Below, in pieces: positions 1-8,638 of a stretch of DNA of 51,929 nt. The stretch comes from Paracoccus shandongensis (GTDB taxonomy: Bacteria > Pseudomonadota > Alphaproteobacteria > Rhodobacterales > Rhodobacteraceae): contig NZ_JAFLRK010000023.1 in assembly GCF_017315735.1 (NCBI RefSeq), forward strand, positions 1 to 51,929, given 5' to 3'. The notes under the pieces are model-generated. The model was not told where the DNA came from. It did no database searches and saw only the letters and a list, made by a program, of their open reading frames with translations. A program made the translations under genes and the position numbers. Positions within the stretch are counted from its first letter, which is position 1, and the number at the start of each line of letters is the position of its first letter.

Positions 1-1773
1 GGGGGTCCCCAGGCCCGGCGGCGGCGACCCCAGACCCGGCGGCGTGCCGCCCAGGCCGCCAGAGGGTGCAGGCGCGCCCCCGGCCGGGGCCTGCTGGCCG
101 AAGGGCGATCCGCCCAGACCACCCAGGCCGCCGCCCAGACCGCCACCCAGGCTGCCCGAACCGCCCGCCGGGATCTCCAGCCGGACATTGGACGTGTCCA
201 CCGGCGCGCCCTTGTAGTGCATGACCAGCCCCGGGAAGGCGATCACCACCCCGATCATCACGATCTGGATAAAGACAAAGGGCACCGCGCCCCAGTAGAT
301 CTGGCCGGTCCGCACGGGCTCCATCATCTTGCCGGTCACGCGGTCCTTGTAGGACTGCCTCGGCGCCACGGACCGTAGATAAAACAGCGCAAATCCGAAC
401 GGCGGGTGCATGAAGCTGGTCTGCATGTTCACGCCCAGGATGACGCCGAACCAGATTAGGTCGATCCCCAGGCTTTCCGCCGCAGGCGCCAGCAAGGGGA
501 CGATGATGAAGGCCAGCTCGAAGAAGTCGAGGAAGAAGGCCAGCAGGAAGACCAGGACCGACACCGCGATCAGGAAGCCGTATTCCCCCCCCGGCAGCGA
601 GGTCAGCAGATGTTCGACCCACAGATGCCCGTTCACGCCATAGAAGGTCAGCGAGAAGACCCGCGCCCCGATCAGGATGAACATCACGAAGGCCGACAGC
701 CGGGTCGTCGCGTAAAGCGCCTGCCGGATCACGTCCATGGACAGGCGGCGCTTGATGCCCGCCATGACCAGGGCGCCCACGGCCCCCATGGCGCCACCCT
801 CGGTCGGGGTGGCGATGCCCAGGAAGATCGTGCCCAGCACCAGGAAGATCAGCGCCAGCGGCGGGATCAGCACGATGATGACCTGCTGGGCCAGCCGCGA
901 CATCGCGTTCAGCCCGGTGGCCTTGTCCAGAAGCGCCACGACATAGATCACCGTCACCGCGATCACTAGGCCCCAGATCGGCGCATCGGCGGCGTGGGTC
1001 GGGCCCAGCCAGCGCGCGGTCAGCCAGAAGATGCCCGCCGCAACGGCCAGGGCCACGGCCAGAGAGGTCACGCCGGACCCCAGCGTGCGCGCCTCTTTCG
1101 GAAGGGCGGGAACGGACTGCGGACGGATGATCGACATCGTGAAGATATAGGCCATATACAGGCCCGTCAGCACCAGGCCCGGGATCATCGCACCCTTGTA
1201 CATGTCGCCCACCGACCGGCCCAGCTGGTCGGCCAGCACGATCAGCACCAGCGACGGCGGGATGATCTGCGCCAGCGTGCCTGACGCGGCGATCACGCCC
1301 GAGGCGACCCGCCGGTCATAGCCATAGCGCAGCATGATCGGCAGCGAGATCAGGCCCATGGCGATCACGGACGCCGCGACGACGCCGGTGGTGGCCGCCA
1401 GCAGCGCGCCCACGATGATCACCGCATAGGCAAGCCCGCCCCGGATCGGGCCGAACAACTGGCCGATGGTGTCCAGCAGATCCTCGGCCATGCCGGATTT
1501 TTCCAGCACGATGCCCATGAACGTGAAGAAGGGGATGGCCAGCAATGTCTCATTGGCGACAACCCCTCCGAAGAAGCGGTCGGGCAGCGCGCCCAGAAGC
1601 GGCCAGGACAGGTTGATGGACCCGCCCGACAGCGGCGCGAGTTCCACCCCGATGACGAAGAACAGCAACCCGTTGGCGGCCAGCGCGAAGGCCACCGGAT
1701 AGCCGATCAGCAAAAAGACGATCAGCGAAACGAACATGATCGGCGCCATGTTCTGCGCGATGAGTTCCATCAT
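1..1773 (-). CDS. dctM: TRAP transporter large permease subunit (partial, C-terminus beyond window)
   Basis: Large membrane subunit of a tripartite (TRAP) secondary transporter, which moves a solute delivered by a periplasmic binding protein, driven by an ion gradient. At least 591 codons are visible with a dozen or so hydrophobic segments; the family core includes the SGGSINLSWPLLGALPDRFF and MAMGLISLPIMLRYGYDRR-type stretches near the N-terminus. It resembles the mannitol/chloroaromatic group (FcbT3-like) because its partner DctQ does. The start at 1773 follows a GGAG motif and overlaps the dctQ stop as ATGA; a second ATG follows at once. After the last membrane segment comes a tail of at least 55 residues, rich in GLGG and PPG repeats (about positions 1-180), which is not usual in the family. 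The substrate is unknown, and no binding-protein gene is in view. Confidence 0.9.
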   Translation of the reverse strand, partial: MMELIAQNMAPIMFVSLIVFLLIGYPVAFALAANGLLFFVIGVELAPLSGGSINLSWPLLGALPDRFFGGVVANETLLAIPFFTFMGIVLEKSGMAEDLLDTIGQLFGPIRGGLAYAVIIVGALLAATTGVVAASVIAMGLISLPIMLRYGYDRRVASGVIAASGTLAQIIPPSLVLIVLADQLGRSVGDMYKGAMIPGLVLTGLYMAYIFTMSIIRPQSVPALPKEARTLGSGVTSLAVALAVAAGIFWLTARWLGPTHAADAPIWGLVIAVTVIYVVALLDKATGLNAMSRLAQQVIIVLIPPLALIFLVLGTIFLGIATPTEGGAMGAVGALVMAGIKRRLSMDVIRQALYATTRLSAFVMFILIGARVFSLTFYGVNGHLWVEHLLTSLPGGEYGFLIAVSVLVFLLAFFLDFFELAFIIVPLLAPAAESLGIDLIWFGVILGVNMQTSFMHPPFGFALFYLRSVAPRQSYKDRVTGKMMEPVRTGQIYWGAVPFVFIQIVMIGVVIAFPGLVMHYKGAPVDTSNVRLEIPAGGSGSLGGGLGGGLGGLGGSPFGQQAPAGGAPAPSGGLGGTPPGLGSPPPGLGTP

Positions 1774-2414
1774 TTGCGAGGCTCCTGGCCGGTCTTGTGC
1801 GCCCTTGGATCGGCATCAGGGTGGTGCGGATCGACAAAGCCCGCCTGCTCCAGCAGTTCCTCGTCCAGTTCCAGGGGCGCGTGGTGGCCCATCGGCATGT
1901 TGAAGTCGGGGATGAGGCCGCGCATCACGGCGATCTTCTTGATGATTTCCGAAATGCCCTGCAGCAGCAGCAGCACGAAGCCCGCGAACAGCAGCGCCTT
2001 GGCGGGCCACAGCATCAGCCCGCCCGCGTTCATCGACATCTCGCCCGTGCGATAGGACCGCGCCAGCCAGGGCCAGCACAGCCACAGGCTCAGCAGGACG
2101 AAGGGCATCAGGAAGAAGATATGGCCCAGAAGCTCGATCCAGTGCTGGACGCGGCGCGACCAGGCGGAAAAGACGATGTCGATGCGGATATGTTCGTTTT
2201 CCAGCAGCGTATAGGCCGCCGCCAGCAGGAACGCACCGCCATACAGATACCATTGCAATTCCAGCCAGGCGTTCGACGACACGCTGAAGGCCTTGCGGAT
2301 GATGGCGTTGACGGCGCTGACGAAGATCGCCAGCAGGATCAGCCAGGACACGTTCCGGCCGATCACGGTATTGACGCGGTCAATGCCGCGCGACAGGGCC
2401 AAAAGGCCGCTCAT
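1770..2414 (-). CDS. dctQ: TRAP transporter small permease subunit
   Basis: Small four-helix membrane subunit that pairs with DctM in a TRAP transporter. The 214-residue protein has four hydrophobic segments (about 22-40, 58-72, 92-118 and 136-160) and the DctQ-type WLELQWYLYGGAFLLAAAYTL stretch with NEHIRIDIV after it. This places it in the mannitol/chloroaromatic (FcbT2-like) subgroup. An unusually hydrophilic acidic/His-rich tail of about 40 residues follows the last helix. The start has a strong GGAGGAGGGG ribosome site about 8 bp upstream. The stop overlaps the dctM start by 4 bp, so the two are translationally coupled. No dctP lies upstream, where selD is found instead. Confidence 0.92.
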   Translation of the reverse strand: MSGLLALSRGIDRVNTVIGRNVSWLILLAIFVSAVNAIIRKAFSVSSNAWLELQWYLYGGAFLLAAAYTLLENEHIRIDIVFSAWSRRVQHWIELLGHIFFLMPFVLLSLWLCWPWLARSYRTGEMSMNAGGLMLWPAKALLFAGFVLLLLQGISEIIKKIAVMRGLIPDFNMPMGHHAPLELDEELLEQAGFVDPHHPDADPRAHKTGQEPRK

Positions 2415-2469
2415 GGGAAACCCCTCCTCCGGTCGGCCTTGTTGTCCCGGCCAGTTCCTTGGTCATCCG

Positions 2470-2498
2470 GGTATGCGCGAAGGCCGAAAACCGGTCAA
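2470..2498 (-). promoter_or_regulatory. Candidate sigma-70 promoter of the TRAP genes
   Basis: On the minus strand TTGACC (plus 2493-2498) and CATACC (plus 2470-2475) are separated by 17 bp, some 55 bp upstream of the dctQ start. The -35 is good and the -10 weak, as is common in alphaproteobacteria. It suggests that dctQM has its own promoter rather than depending on selD. Confidence 0.4.
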
Positions 2499-2505
2499 GG
2501 TTTTC
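2486..2505. promoter_or_regulatory. Perfect 7-bp inverted repeat over the -35 of dctQM
   Basis: GAAAACC (2486-2492) and GGTTTTC (2499-2505) are perfect inverted arms around a 6-bp centre that is the candidate -35 hexamer. The position fits a repressor operator for the transporter. Alternatively it is a weak hairpin ending selD transcription, since one arm gives a short T-run. Neither can be decided from sequence. Confidence 0.35.
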
Positions 2506-2537
2506 CGCCTCTTGGCCGCTGCGTCAGCCTTGCGCCG

Positions 2538-3593
2538 TCAGGCGATGACGATTTGTCCCGCACCCGGGACCGCGCGTCCGATCACCGCCGCCTCGGCAAA
2601 GCCGTGGTCGCGGAAGATCGCCAGGGCCGAATCCGCCTGATCCTCGGCGCAGGCGACCAGCAGCCCGCCGCTGGTCTGCGGGTCGGTCAGCAGGGCGCGG
2701 TCGGTGTCGGCGAAGCCTTCGGGCAACGCGACCTCGGCCCCGTAGCTGGCCCAGTTGCGGCCCGAGGCGCCGGTGACGAAGCCCTGCGTTGCCAGACCCT
2801 GCGCACCCGTCAACAGCGGCACCGCCTGCCAGTCCAGCCGCAGCTCGCAGCCTGATCCGCGCGCCATTTCCAGCGCGTGACCGGCCAGGCCAAAGCCCGT
2901 CACATCGGTCATCGCATGGACCCCCTGCAACCGCGCCAGATCCGGGCCGGGCGTGTTCAGCTTCGTGGTTGCCGCGATCATCGCGGCGTATCCATCCGCC
3001 GACAGCGCCCCTTTCTTCAGCGCCGCCGACATCACCCCCACGCCCAGCGGCTTGCCCAGGATCAGAACGTCGCCCGGTCGCGCGCCCGAATTGCGCTTCA
3101 CATGCGCCGGATCGACCAGCCCCAGGGCGACCAGTCCATAGATCGCCTCGACCGAATCGATGGTGTGGCCGCCGCCGATGGGGATCCCGGCCTCGCGGCA
3201 GGCCATAGCGCCGCCCTCCAGGATCCGGGCGATGGTTTCGCCCGACAGCGTGTTGATCGGCATCCCTACCAGCGACAGTGCCATGATCGGCGTGCCGCCC
3301 ATGGCGTAAACGTCGCTGATCGCGTTCGTCGCGGCAATGCGCCCGAAATCCAGCGGATCATCGACGATGGGCATGAAGAAATCCGTCGTCGCCACCAGCG
3401 CCTGCCGGTCGTTCAGCAGGTAAACGGCGGCGTCGTCCGAGGTCTCGATCCCGACCAGCAGCGCATCCGGCACCGGCAGCATGGCCGTGCCGCGCAGCAG
3501 GCCCGTCAGCACGCCCGGCGCGATCTTGCAGCCGCAGCCCCCGCCATGGGACAGCGAGGTCAGGCGGGGTTCGGTCGTGTGCTGGTCGTCCAT
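2538..3593 (-). CDS. selD: Selenide, water dikinase
   Basis: Makes selenophosphate from selenide and ATP, the selenium donor for selenocysteine-tRNA and for 2-selenouridine in tRNA. The 351-residue protein carries the N-terminal GGGCGCK catalytic loop (Cys20 and Lys23, equivalent to Cys17 and Lys20 of the E. coli enzyme). The catalytic residue is an ordinary cysteine, not selenocysteine. AIR-synthase-like domains follow, with GGGHTIDS and TDVTGFGLAGH motifs. The start at 3593 is chosen over an upstream ATG at 3635 because GCGGAGG lies 5-6 bp before it. It is divergent from hisF. No selA, selB, selC or selU/mnmH is in this window, and the formate dehydrogenase here uses cysteine, so its client is elsewhere. 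Confidence 0.95.
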   Translation of the reverse strand: MDDQHTTEPRLTSLSHGGGCGCKIAPGVLTGLLRGTAMLPVPDALLVGIETSDDAAVYLLNDRQALVATTDFFMPIVDDPLDFGRIAATNAISDVYAMGGTPIMALSLVGMPINTLSGETIARILEGGAMACREAGIPIGGGHTIDSVEAIYGLVALGLVDPAHVKRNSGARPGDVLILGKPLGVGVMSAALKKGALSADGYAAMIAATTKLNTPGPDLARLQGVHAMTDVTGFGLAGHALEMARGSGCELRLDWQAVPLLTGAQGLATQGFVTGASGRNWASYGAEVALPEGFADTDRALLTDPQTSGGLLVACAEDQADSALAIFRDHGFAEAAVIGRAVPGAGQIVIA

Positions 3594-3693
3594 CGGGGCC
3601 TCCGCTTCGGTTGGCAGCCACCGTATCACCCGCAAATCGCATCTTCAACGAAGGGCCGTTTGCGCATAGGACGGTGCGCGCAAGGAGAGGCCC

Positions 3694-4455
3694 ATGCTGA
3701 AAACCCGCATCATCCCCTGCCTGGACGTGGCCGATGGCCGCGTCGTCAAGGGCGTCAACTTCGTGGACCTGATCGACGCGGGCGACCCCGTTCAGGCGGC
3801 GAAAGCCTATGACGCCGCAGGCGCGGACGAGATCTGCTTCCTGGACATCCACGCCACGCATGAAAACCGGGGCACCATGTTCGACCTGGTGACGCGCACG
3901 GCGGAACAATGTTTCGTGCCGCTGACCGTGGGCGGCGGCGTCAGGACGCATGAGGACGTGCGCGCGCTGCTGCTGGCCGGGGCCGACAAGGTCAGCTTCA
4001 ATTCCGCCGCCGTGGCAAACCCCGACGTGGTGGCCCGGGCCGCCGACCGCTTCGGCAGCCAGTGCATCGTCGTGGCCATCGACGCCAAGACCGTGGCCGA
4101 TGGCCGGTGGGAGATCTTCACCCATGGCGGCCGCAAGCCCACCGGCATCGACGCGGTCGAGTTCGCCCGCACGGTCGAGGCCAGGGGCGCGGGCGAGATC
4201 CTGCTGACCTCCATGGACCGCGACGGGACGCGGGCTGGCTTCAACATCCCCCTGACCCGCGCCATCGCGGACGCGGTGAACATTCCCGTGATCGCATCCG
4301 GCGGGGTCGGCACGCTGGACCACCTGGTCGAGGGTGTGACCGAAGGTCACGCCAGCGCCGTCCTGGCGGCCTCGATCTTCCACTTCGGCACCTTCACCAT
4401 CGCCCAGGCCAAGGCCCACATGGCCGCAGCCGGCATCCCGATGAGGCTGGCATGA
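3694..4455 (+). CDS. hisF: Imidazole glycerol phosphate synthase cyclase subunit
   Basis: Cyclase half of IGP synthase. With ammonia supplied by HisH it turns PRFAR into imidazole glycerol phosphate and AICAR, the branch point of histidine and purine synthesis. The 253-residue (beta/alpha)8 barrel has both catalytic aspartates, Asp11 in [12 protein letters not shown] and Asp130 in VAIDAKT, and the phosphate loops TVGGGVR and IASGGVG. The start has an AAGGAGAGG ribosome site. It overlaps hisE by 4 bp (ATGA). The other his genes, including hisH and hisA, are not in view, though hisF-hisE normally ends such a cluster; here the pair follows the divergent selD. Confidence 0.98.
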   Translation: MLKTRIIPCLDVADGRVVKGVNFVDLIDAGDPVQAAKAYDAAGADEICFLDIHATHENRGTMFDLVTRTAEQCFVPLTVGGGVRTHEDVRALLLAGADKVSFNSAAVANPDVVARAADRFGSQCIVVAIDAKTVADGRWEIFTHGGRKPTGIDAVEFARTVEARGAGEILLTSMDRDGTRAGFNIPLTRAIADAVNIPVIASGGVGTLDHLVEGVTEGHASAVLAASIFHFGTFTIAQAKAHMAAAGIPMRLA

Positions 4456-4766
4456 GCGCCCTTCACGACCTGGCCGCGACCATCGCCGCCCGCAAGACCG
4501 CCGATCCCGACAGCAGCTGGACCGCAAAGCTGCTGGCCAAGGGCCCCGAGAAATGCGCCGAGAAGTTCGGCGAGGAAGCCGTCGAGGCGATCATCGAGGC
4601 CGTCAAGGGCGACCGGGCCCGGCTGACGGCCGAGGCCGCCGACGTGGTCTTTCACCTGCTGGTGATGCTGGCCGCCCGCGACCTGACCCTGGCCGATGTG
4701 GAAGCGGAACTGGACCGCCGCGCCGGAACCTCGGGCCTGGCGGAAAAGGCGGCGCGTCCGTTCTAG
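4452..4766 (+). CDS. hisE: Phosphoribosyl-ATP pyrophosphatase
   Basis: Hydrolyses phosphoribosyl-ATP to phosphoribosyl-AMP and pyrophosphate, step two of histidine synthesis. The 104-residue single-domain protein is all-alpha, of the MazG-like NTP pyrophosphohydrolase fold. Metal-binding acidic residues lie in [13 protein letters not shown] and in [13 protein letters not shown]. It is a free-standing HisE, not fused to HisI. The start codon overlaps the hisF stop, so the two are translationally coupled. Confidence 0.96.
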   Translation: MSALHDLAATIAARKTADPDSSWTAKLLAKGPEKCAEKFGEEAVEAIIEAVKGDRARLTAEAADVVFHLLVMLAARDLTLADVEAELDRRAGTSGLAEKAARPF

Positions 4767-4864
4767 GCGGACAACCCTTCCCCTTGGCGGGGCTTGGGGT
4801 CTATAAGCGGGCAAATTGCCGGACCCGCGGGGTCGCGGCATCATAAACATTGGCAGAGGACCGC

Positions 4865-5371
4865 ATGAGCAACGATTCCCGGAACGGCAAGCATCACGAA
4901 GGCGACGTGGCTTTCATCCAGTCCCTGGCGGAATTGCTGAACTCCAGCGAACTGTCGGAACTGTCGGTGAAGCGCGAATACGGCGAACACGACCGCCTGA
5001 CGGTCAGCCTGTCCAAGCACGCGCGCCAGGTGACCTATGCCGCGCCCGTGGCACCCGTCGCCGCAGCGGCCGCCCCGGCAGCCGCCGCAGCCCCCACCGC
5101 GCAATTGCCCGCGATCAGCGAGGATCCGGCCAGCCTGCCCGGCGCCGTCACCTCGCCCATGGTGGGCACGGCTTACCTGTCGGCCGAACCCGGGGCCGCG
5201 CCCTTCGTCCAGATCGGCCAGGCCGTTGCCGAAGGCGACACCCTGCTGATCGTCGAGGCGATGAAGACCATGAACCACATCCCCGCCCCGCGCGCGGGCA
5301 CCGTCAAGCGCATCCTGATCGACGACGGCATCCCGGTCGAATTCGGCACCCCCCTGATGGTCGTCGAGTGA
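4865..5371 (+). CDS. accB: Acetyl-CoA carboxylase biotin carboxyl carrier protein
   Basis: Carries the biotin that shuttles carboxylate from AccC to the AccA/AccD carboxyltransferase, the first committed step of fatty acid synthesis. The 168-residue protein has a helical N-terminal region, an Ala/Pro-rich linker (about residues 59-80) and a C-terminal biotinyl domain with the modification lysine at about Lys134 in EAMKTMN. The start at 4865 follows AGAGGA at 4-5 bp; an in-frame TTG at 4850 is less likely. accC follows after 8 bp, so this is the classical accBC operon. The gap to hisE is 98 bp and probably contains the promoter. Confidence 0.97.
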   Translation: MSNDSRNGKHHEGDVAFIQSLAELLNSSELSELSVKREYGEHDRLTVSLSKHARQVTYAAPVAPVAAAAAPAAAAAPTAQLPAISEDPASLPGAVTSPMVGTAYLSAEPGAAPFVQIGQAVAEGDTLLIVEAMKTMNHIPAPRAGTVKRILIDDGIPVEFGTPLMVVE

Positions 5372-5379
5372 GGGTCGGC

Positions 5380-6726
5380 ATGTTCGACAAGATCCTGATC
5401 GCCAACCGGGGCGAGATTGCGCTGCGCGTGATTCGCGCCTGCCGCGAGATGGGCATCGCCTCGGTCGCGGTCCATTCCACCGCCGACGCCGACGCGATGC
5501 ATGTCCGCATGGCCGACGAATCCGTCTGCATCGGCCCCGCGCCCTCGTCCGCCAGCTACCTGTCGATGCCCGCCATCATTTCCGCCTGCGAGATCACGGG
5601 CGCGCAGGCGATCCACCCGGGCTATGGCTTTCTGTCGGAAAACGCCGCCTTCGTGCAGATGGTGGAAGACCACGGCATCACCTTCATCGGCCCGCGCGCG
5701 GAACATATCCGCATCATGGGCGACAAGATCACCGCCAAGGACACCATGAAGGCGCTTGGCGTCCCTTGCGTGCCGGGCAGCGACGGCGGCGTGGGTGACG
5801 TGGACCAGGCCCGCAAGGTCGCGGCCGAGATCGGCTATCCGGTCATCATCAAGGCCACGGCAGGCGGCGGCGGGCGCGGCATGAAGGTCGCCCAGGACGA
5901 CAAGGCCCTGGAGGTCGCCTTCCGCACGGCGCGCGCCGAGGCCAAGGCCGCCTTCGGCAACCCCGATGTCTATATCGAGAAATACCTGCAGAAGCCCCGC
6001 CATATCGAGATCCAGGTCTTCGGCGACGGCAAGGGCCGCGCGGTCCACCTGGGCGAACGCGACTGTTCGTTGCAACGCCGCCACCAGAAGGTGCTGGAGG
6101 AAGCCCCCGGTCCCGTCATCACCGCCGAGGAACGCGCCCGCATCGGCAAGATCTGCGCCGATGCCGTCGCCAAGATCGGCTATTCCGGCGCGGGCACCAT
6201 CGAGTTCCTGTACGAGGACGGCGAGTTCTACTTCATCGAGATGAACACCCGCCTTCAGGTCGAACACCCCGTGACCGAGGCGATCTTCGGCGTGGACCTT
6301 GTGCGCCAGCAGATCCTGGTCGCCTCGGGCGCCGCCATGGAGTTCCGCCAGGAAGACCTGTCCATCCGCGGCCATTCGATCGAGGTTCGGATCAACGCCG
6401 AAAAGGTGCCGGGCTTTTCGCCCTGCCCCGGCCGGATCACGCAGTATCACGCGCCGGGCGGGTTGGGGGTACGCATGGACAGCGCGCTGTATGACGGCTA
6501 TTCGATCCCGCCCTATTACGACAGCCTGATCGGCAAGCTGATCGTGCATGGCCGCGACCGGGCCGAGGCCCTGGCCCGGCTGGACCGCGCCCTGGGTGAG
6601 CTGATCGTGGACGGCATCGACACCACCGTCCCGCTGTTCACCGCGCTGCTGAAGGAACCGGACATCCTTGCGGGCAACTACTCGATCCACTGGCTGGAAC
6701 GCTGGCTGGACCGGAAGTTCGGCTGA
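5380..6726 (+). CDS. accC: Acetyl-CoA carboxylase biotin carboxylase subunit
   Basis: ATP-dependent carboxylation of the biotin on AccB. The 448-residue length matches the family. Domains in order are an N-terminal biotin-carboxylase fold ([19 protein letters not shown]), an ATP-grasp domain (about residues 115-330, with the glycine-rich loop [12 protein letters not shown] and the catalytic region [14 protein letters not shown]), and a C-terminal biotin-carboxylase domain ([11 protein letters not shown]). It starts 8 bp after accB and is followed 9 bp later by aat, an arrangement common in this bacterial family. Confidence 0.98.
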   Translation: MFDKILIANRGEIALRVIRACREMGIASVAVHSTADADAMHVRMADESVCIGPAPSSASYLSMPAIISACEITGAQAIHPGYGFLSENAAFVQMVEDHGITFIGPRAEHIRIMGDKITAKDTMKALGVPCVPGSDGGVGDVDQARKVAAEIGYPVIIKATAGGGGRGMKVAQDDKALEVAFRTARAEAKAAFGNPDVYIEKYLQKPRHIEIQVFGDGKGRAVHLGERDCSLQRRHQKVLEEAPGPVITAEERARIGKICADAVAKIGYSGAGTIEFLYEDGEFYFIEMNTRLQVEHPVTEAIFGVDLVRQQILVASGAAMEFRQEDLSIRGHSIEVRINAEKVPGFSPCPGRITQYHAPGGLGVRMDSALYDGYSIPPYYDSLIGKLIVHGRDRAEALARLDRALGELIVDGIDTTVPLFTALLKEPDILAGNYSIHWLERWLDRKFG

Positions 6727-6735
6727 CCGGATCCC

Positions 6736-7365
6736 ATGCTGACGCCCGCGCAACTGCTGAAAGGCTATGCGCGCGGCGTCTTTCCCATGGCCGAAAGCGC
6801 CTATGATCCCCGGCTTTACTGGTTCGACCCGCCGCTGCGGGGGATCCTGCCGGTGGGGGGGGTCCATGCCTCGCGGTCCTTGCTGCGCGATCTGCGGCGG
6901 GGCGGCTGGTCGGCGCATCTGGACGGCGACTTCGGGACCGTGCTGGCCGCCTGCGCGAACCGCGAGACGACCTGGATCAACGCCCCGCTGATGCAGCTTT
7001 ATCACCAGCTTCATCGGGCGGGCCACGCCCATGCCATGGAGATCCGGCATCAGGGCGTCCTGGCGGGCGGCATCTTCGGCGTGACCCTGGGCGGGGCCTT
7101 TTTCGGGGAATCCATGGTCTCGATGCGGACCAACGGGTCAAAGATGGCGCTGCTGTGGATGTCCAGCCACCTGGCCCGCTGCGGCTTTACCCTGTTCGAC
7201 ACGCAGTTCCTGACCCCGCACCTGGCCCGCATGGGCGGCCGGGAAATTCCCCGCGACCAGTATCACCTGCTGCTGGCGGACGCCTTGGCCCGGCGCGCCG
7301 ATCTGCGGGCGCATCCTTTGCCCTCGGCCGATCAGCTTTGGCAGGAAATCACCCACACGTCATAG
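6736..7365 (+). CDS. aat: Leucyl/phenylalanyl-tRNA--protein transferase
   Basis: Attaches Leu or Phe from aminoacyl-tRNA to proteins with N-terminal Lys or Arg, making them substrates of ClpS-ClpAP (N-degron pathway). The 209-residue protein has the GNAT-like core with FPMAESAYDPRLYWFDPPLRG near the start and GGIFGVTLGGAFFGESMVS and LFDTQFLTPHLARMG motifs. It is 9 bp after accC and likely in that operon. clpS (at about 50.5 kb) and clpX/clpP are in the same window. Its 3' end overlaps the convergent DUF2155 gene by 34 bp. Confidence 0.97.
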   Translation: MLTPAQLLKGYARGVFPMAESAYDPRLYWFDPPLRGILPVGGVHASRSLLRDLRRGGWSAHLDGDFGTVLAACANRETTWINAPLMQLYHQLHRAGHAHAMEIRHQGVLAGGIFGVTLGGAFFGESMVSMRTNGSKMALLWMSSHLARCGFTLFDTQFLTPHLARMGGREIPRDQYHLLLADALARRADLRAHPLPSADQLWQEITHTS

Positions 7366-7682
7366 CGGGCATCGTCAAGCGCCGACAGCGCGGGCGATGA
7401 CGCGACCATCCAGCCGCTGAACCGCGTGACATTCTTCGCCGTGTCGGTGATGGTCAGCTGCGCATAGGCGTCCGAACTGGGATCGCCCGCCGGATAGCGG
7501 CATTCGCCCAGCCTGATCTCCAACCGGCCATAGCGCAGGGATTGCCCGACCTGAACCGGCAGGTCGGTCGTGCGGCCCGAGATCTTGTCCAGCCCCCGCA
7601 ACAGCGCGCCATCGGCCCGCGCGACCTGCTGCGCCCCGGAAGGGACCGCCAGGACCGCCAACAGCAGCGCAAGGCGGATCAT
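7332..7682 (-). CDS. DUF2155 domain-containing secreted protein
   Basis: Function unknown. The 116-residue protein has a signal peptide (about residues 1-17, cut after GAQ). A DUF2155 domain follows, with LRGLDKISGRTTDL, two or three cysteines (GECRYP and the terminal CQS) and the typical FSGWMVASSPALSALDDARYDVW signature. In alphaproteobacteria this family sits next to mlaD and aat. The start overlaps the mlaD stop as ATGA, which suggests coupled translation and perhaps a related role in the envelope. Its last 34 bp are antisense to the aat 3' end. Confidence 0.9.
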   Translation of the reverse strand: MIRLALLLAVLAVPSGAQQVARADGALLRGLDKISGRTTDLPVQVGQSLRYGRLEIRLGECRYPAGDPSSDAYAQLTITDTAKNVTRFSGWMVASSPALSALDDARYDVWVISCQS

Positions 7683-8146
7683 GGCTGGTCCCCTTCGTCC
7701 TGGGCCTGGCTGTCCACGAACTTCATCATCAATGCCAGCAGGCTGACGGCGCCCTGCACATCCTCGATCTCGTCCCCGGGGGCGAGGTTCTCGGGGCTGC
7801 CGCCCGGCTGGATCTGGATATAGGCCCCGCCCAGAAGCCCGTCCGACTGGATCAGTGCCGCGCTGTCCGCAGGCAGGGCGATGTCGGCCGGGATCGTCAG
7901 CCGCGCATCCGCCATGTAGGTGTCGGGGTTCAACTGGACATCCGACACGCGGCCCACCTTGACCCCCGCCAGGCGAACCTCGGTTCCCACGGCAATGCCG
8001 TCCACGTCGGGAAAGGACGCCCGGACCTCGTATCCCGTTTCAGGGGCCAGACCGCCGCCAAAGCCCCAGGCCAGAAAGCCGGCGGCGGCAACCAGCACCG
8101 CCGCGCCGGCCAGAAGCTCGGCCCGATGCTCGACTGCCGTGGTCAT
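7679..8146 (-). CDS. mlaD: MlaD-like phospholipid-transport protein
   Basis: Inner-membrane-anchored MCE-domain protein that binds phospholipid as part of the Mla system, which maintains outer-membrane lipid asymmetry. The 155-residue protein has one N-terminal membrane helix (about residues 10-30), an MCE domain (about 38-115, with GTEVRLAGVKVGRVSDV and SDGLLGGAYIQI) and a short tail. mlaE, mlaF, mlaC and mlaB are not in view; mlaD stands apart from them here, beside DUF2155 and the NDUFA12 gene. Its start abuts the NDUFA12 stop directly. Confidence 0.93.
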   Translation of the reverse strand: MTTAVEHRAELLAGAAVLVAAAGFLAWGFGGGLAPETGYEVRASFPDVDGIAVGTEVRLAGVKVGRVSDVQLNPDTYMADARLTIPADIALPADSAALIQSDGLLGGAYIQIQPGGSPENLAPGDEIEDVQGAVSLLALMMKFVDSQAQDEGDQP

Positions 8147-8521
8147 CTATTCCGGCTGCCAGGCGTCATAATCGCGCCGCGCCGGCTGTTCGGCGTGATA
8201 GAGCGAGCCTTCGGGATAATAGGCGCCCGGCGTGCCCGTCTGGTTTTCCTTGTGCGGCTTTTCCCAGGGCTTGTGCTGCAAGGGGGCCTTGGTCGGCGGC
8301 TCGTTCCAGGTGTGGTGCAGCCAGCCATGCCATTCCGGGCTGACCCGGCTGGCCTGCGATTCGCCGCTGAAGATCACCCAGCGGCGCGAGCCGTCCTTGT
8401 TCTGGTAGAAGACATTGCCCTCGGCATCCTCGCCGACCTTGATGCCGTTGCGCCAGGTCCAGAACTGGGTGTTGATCGTCTGGCTGTTCCACCAGGTCAG
8501 GACGCGAAGCAGGAAGGACAT
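8147..8521 (-). CDS. NADH:ubiquinone oxidoreductase subunit NDUFA12 family
   Basis: Accessory subunit of respiratory complex I, shared by alphaproteobacteria and mitochondria (the 17.2 kDa/B17.2 family) and peripheral to the matrix-side arm. The 124-residue protein shows the family hallmarks [37 protein letters not shown] and [15 protein letters not shown] motif (here [16 protein letters not shown]). The start at 8521 begins MSFLLRV; an upstream in-frame ATG at 8599 gives an unconserved extension and was rejected. It is the first gene of the NDUFA12-mlaD-DUF2155 set, away from the nuo operon. Confidence 0.94.
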   Translation of the reverse strand: MSFLLRVLTWWNSQTINTQFWTWRNGIKVGEDAEGNVFYQNKDGSRRWVIFSGESQASRVSPEWHGWLHHTWNEPPTKAPLQHKPWEKPHKENQTGTPGAYYPEGSLYHAEQPARRDYDAWQPE

Positions 8522-8612
8522 CGGCGGGAACCTCTTGGTCTTGTGCTGGCACGGATATGGCGCAAAGCGCGGCGAAGATCCAGCCTGCCCGTGCAGCACC
8601 GGCGCATCGTGA

Positions 8613-8634
8613 AAGGGGGCCCTGCGGCCCCCTT
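8613..8634 (-). terminator. Rho-independent terminator after clpX
   Basis: A perfect 9-bp stem (8613-8621 with 8626-8634) closes a 4-nt loop, 5 bp past the clpX stop. On the minus strand the hairpin is followed by TTTC, a short U-run. The position fits transcription termination of clpX ahead of the NDUFA12 gene. Confidence 0.65.
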
Positions 8635-8638
8635 GTCC

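Noticed and set aside
1..180. A frameshift at the DctM C-terminus producing the Gly-rich tail
   Set aside because: The frame is continuous from the transmembrane region and the repeats are regular; without the adjoining sequence there is no evidence for an error.
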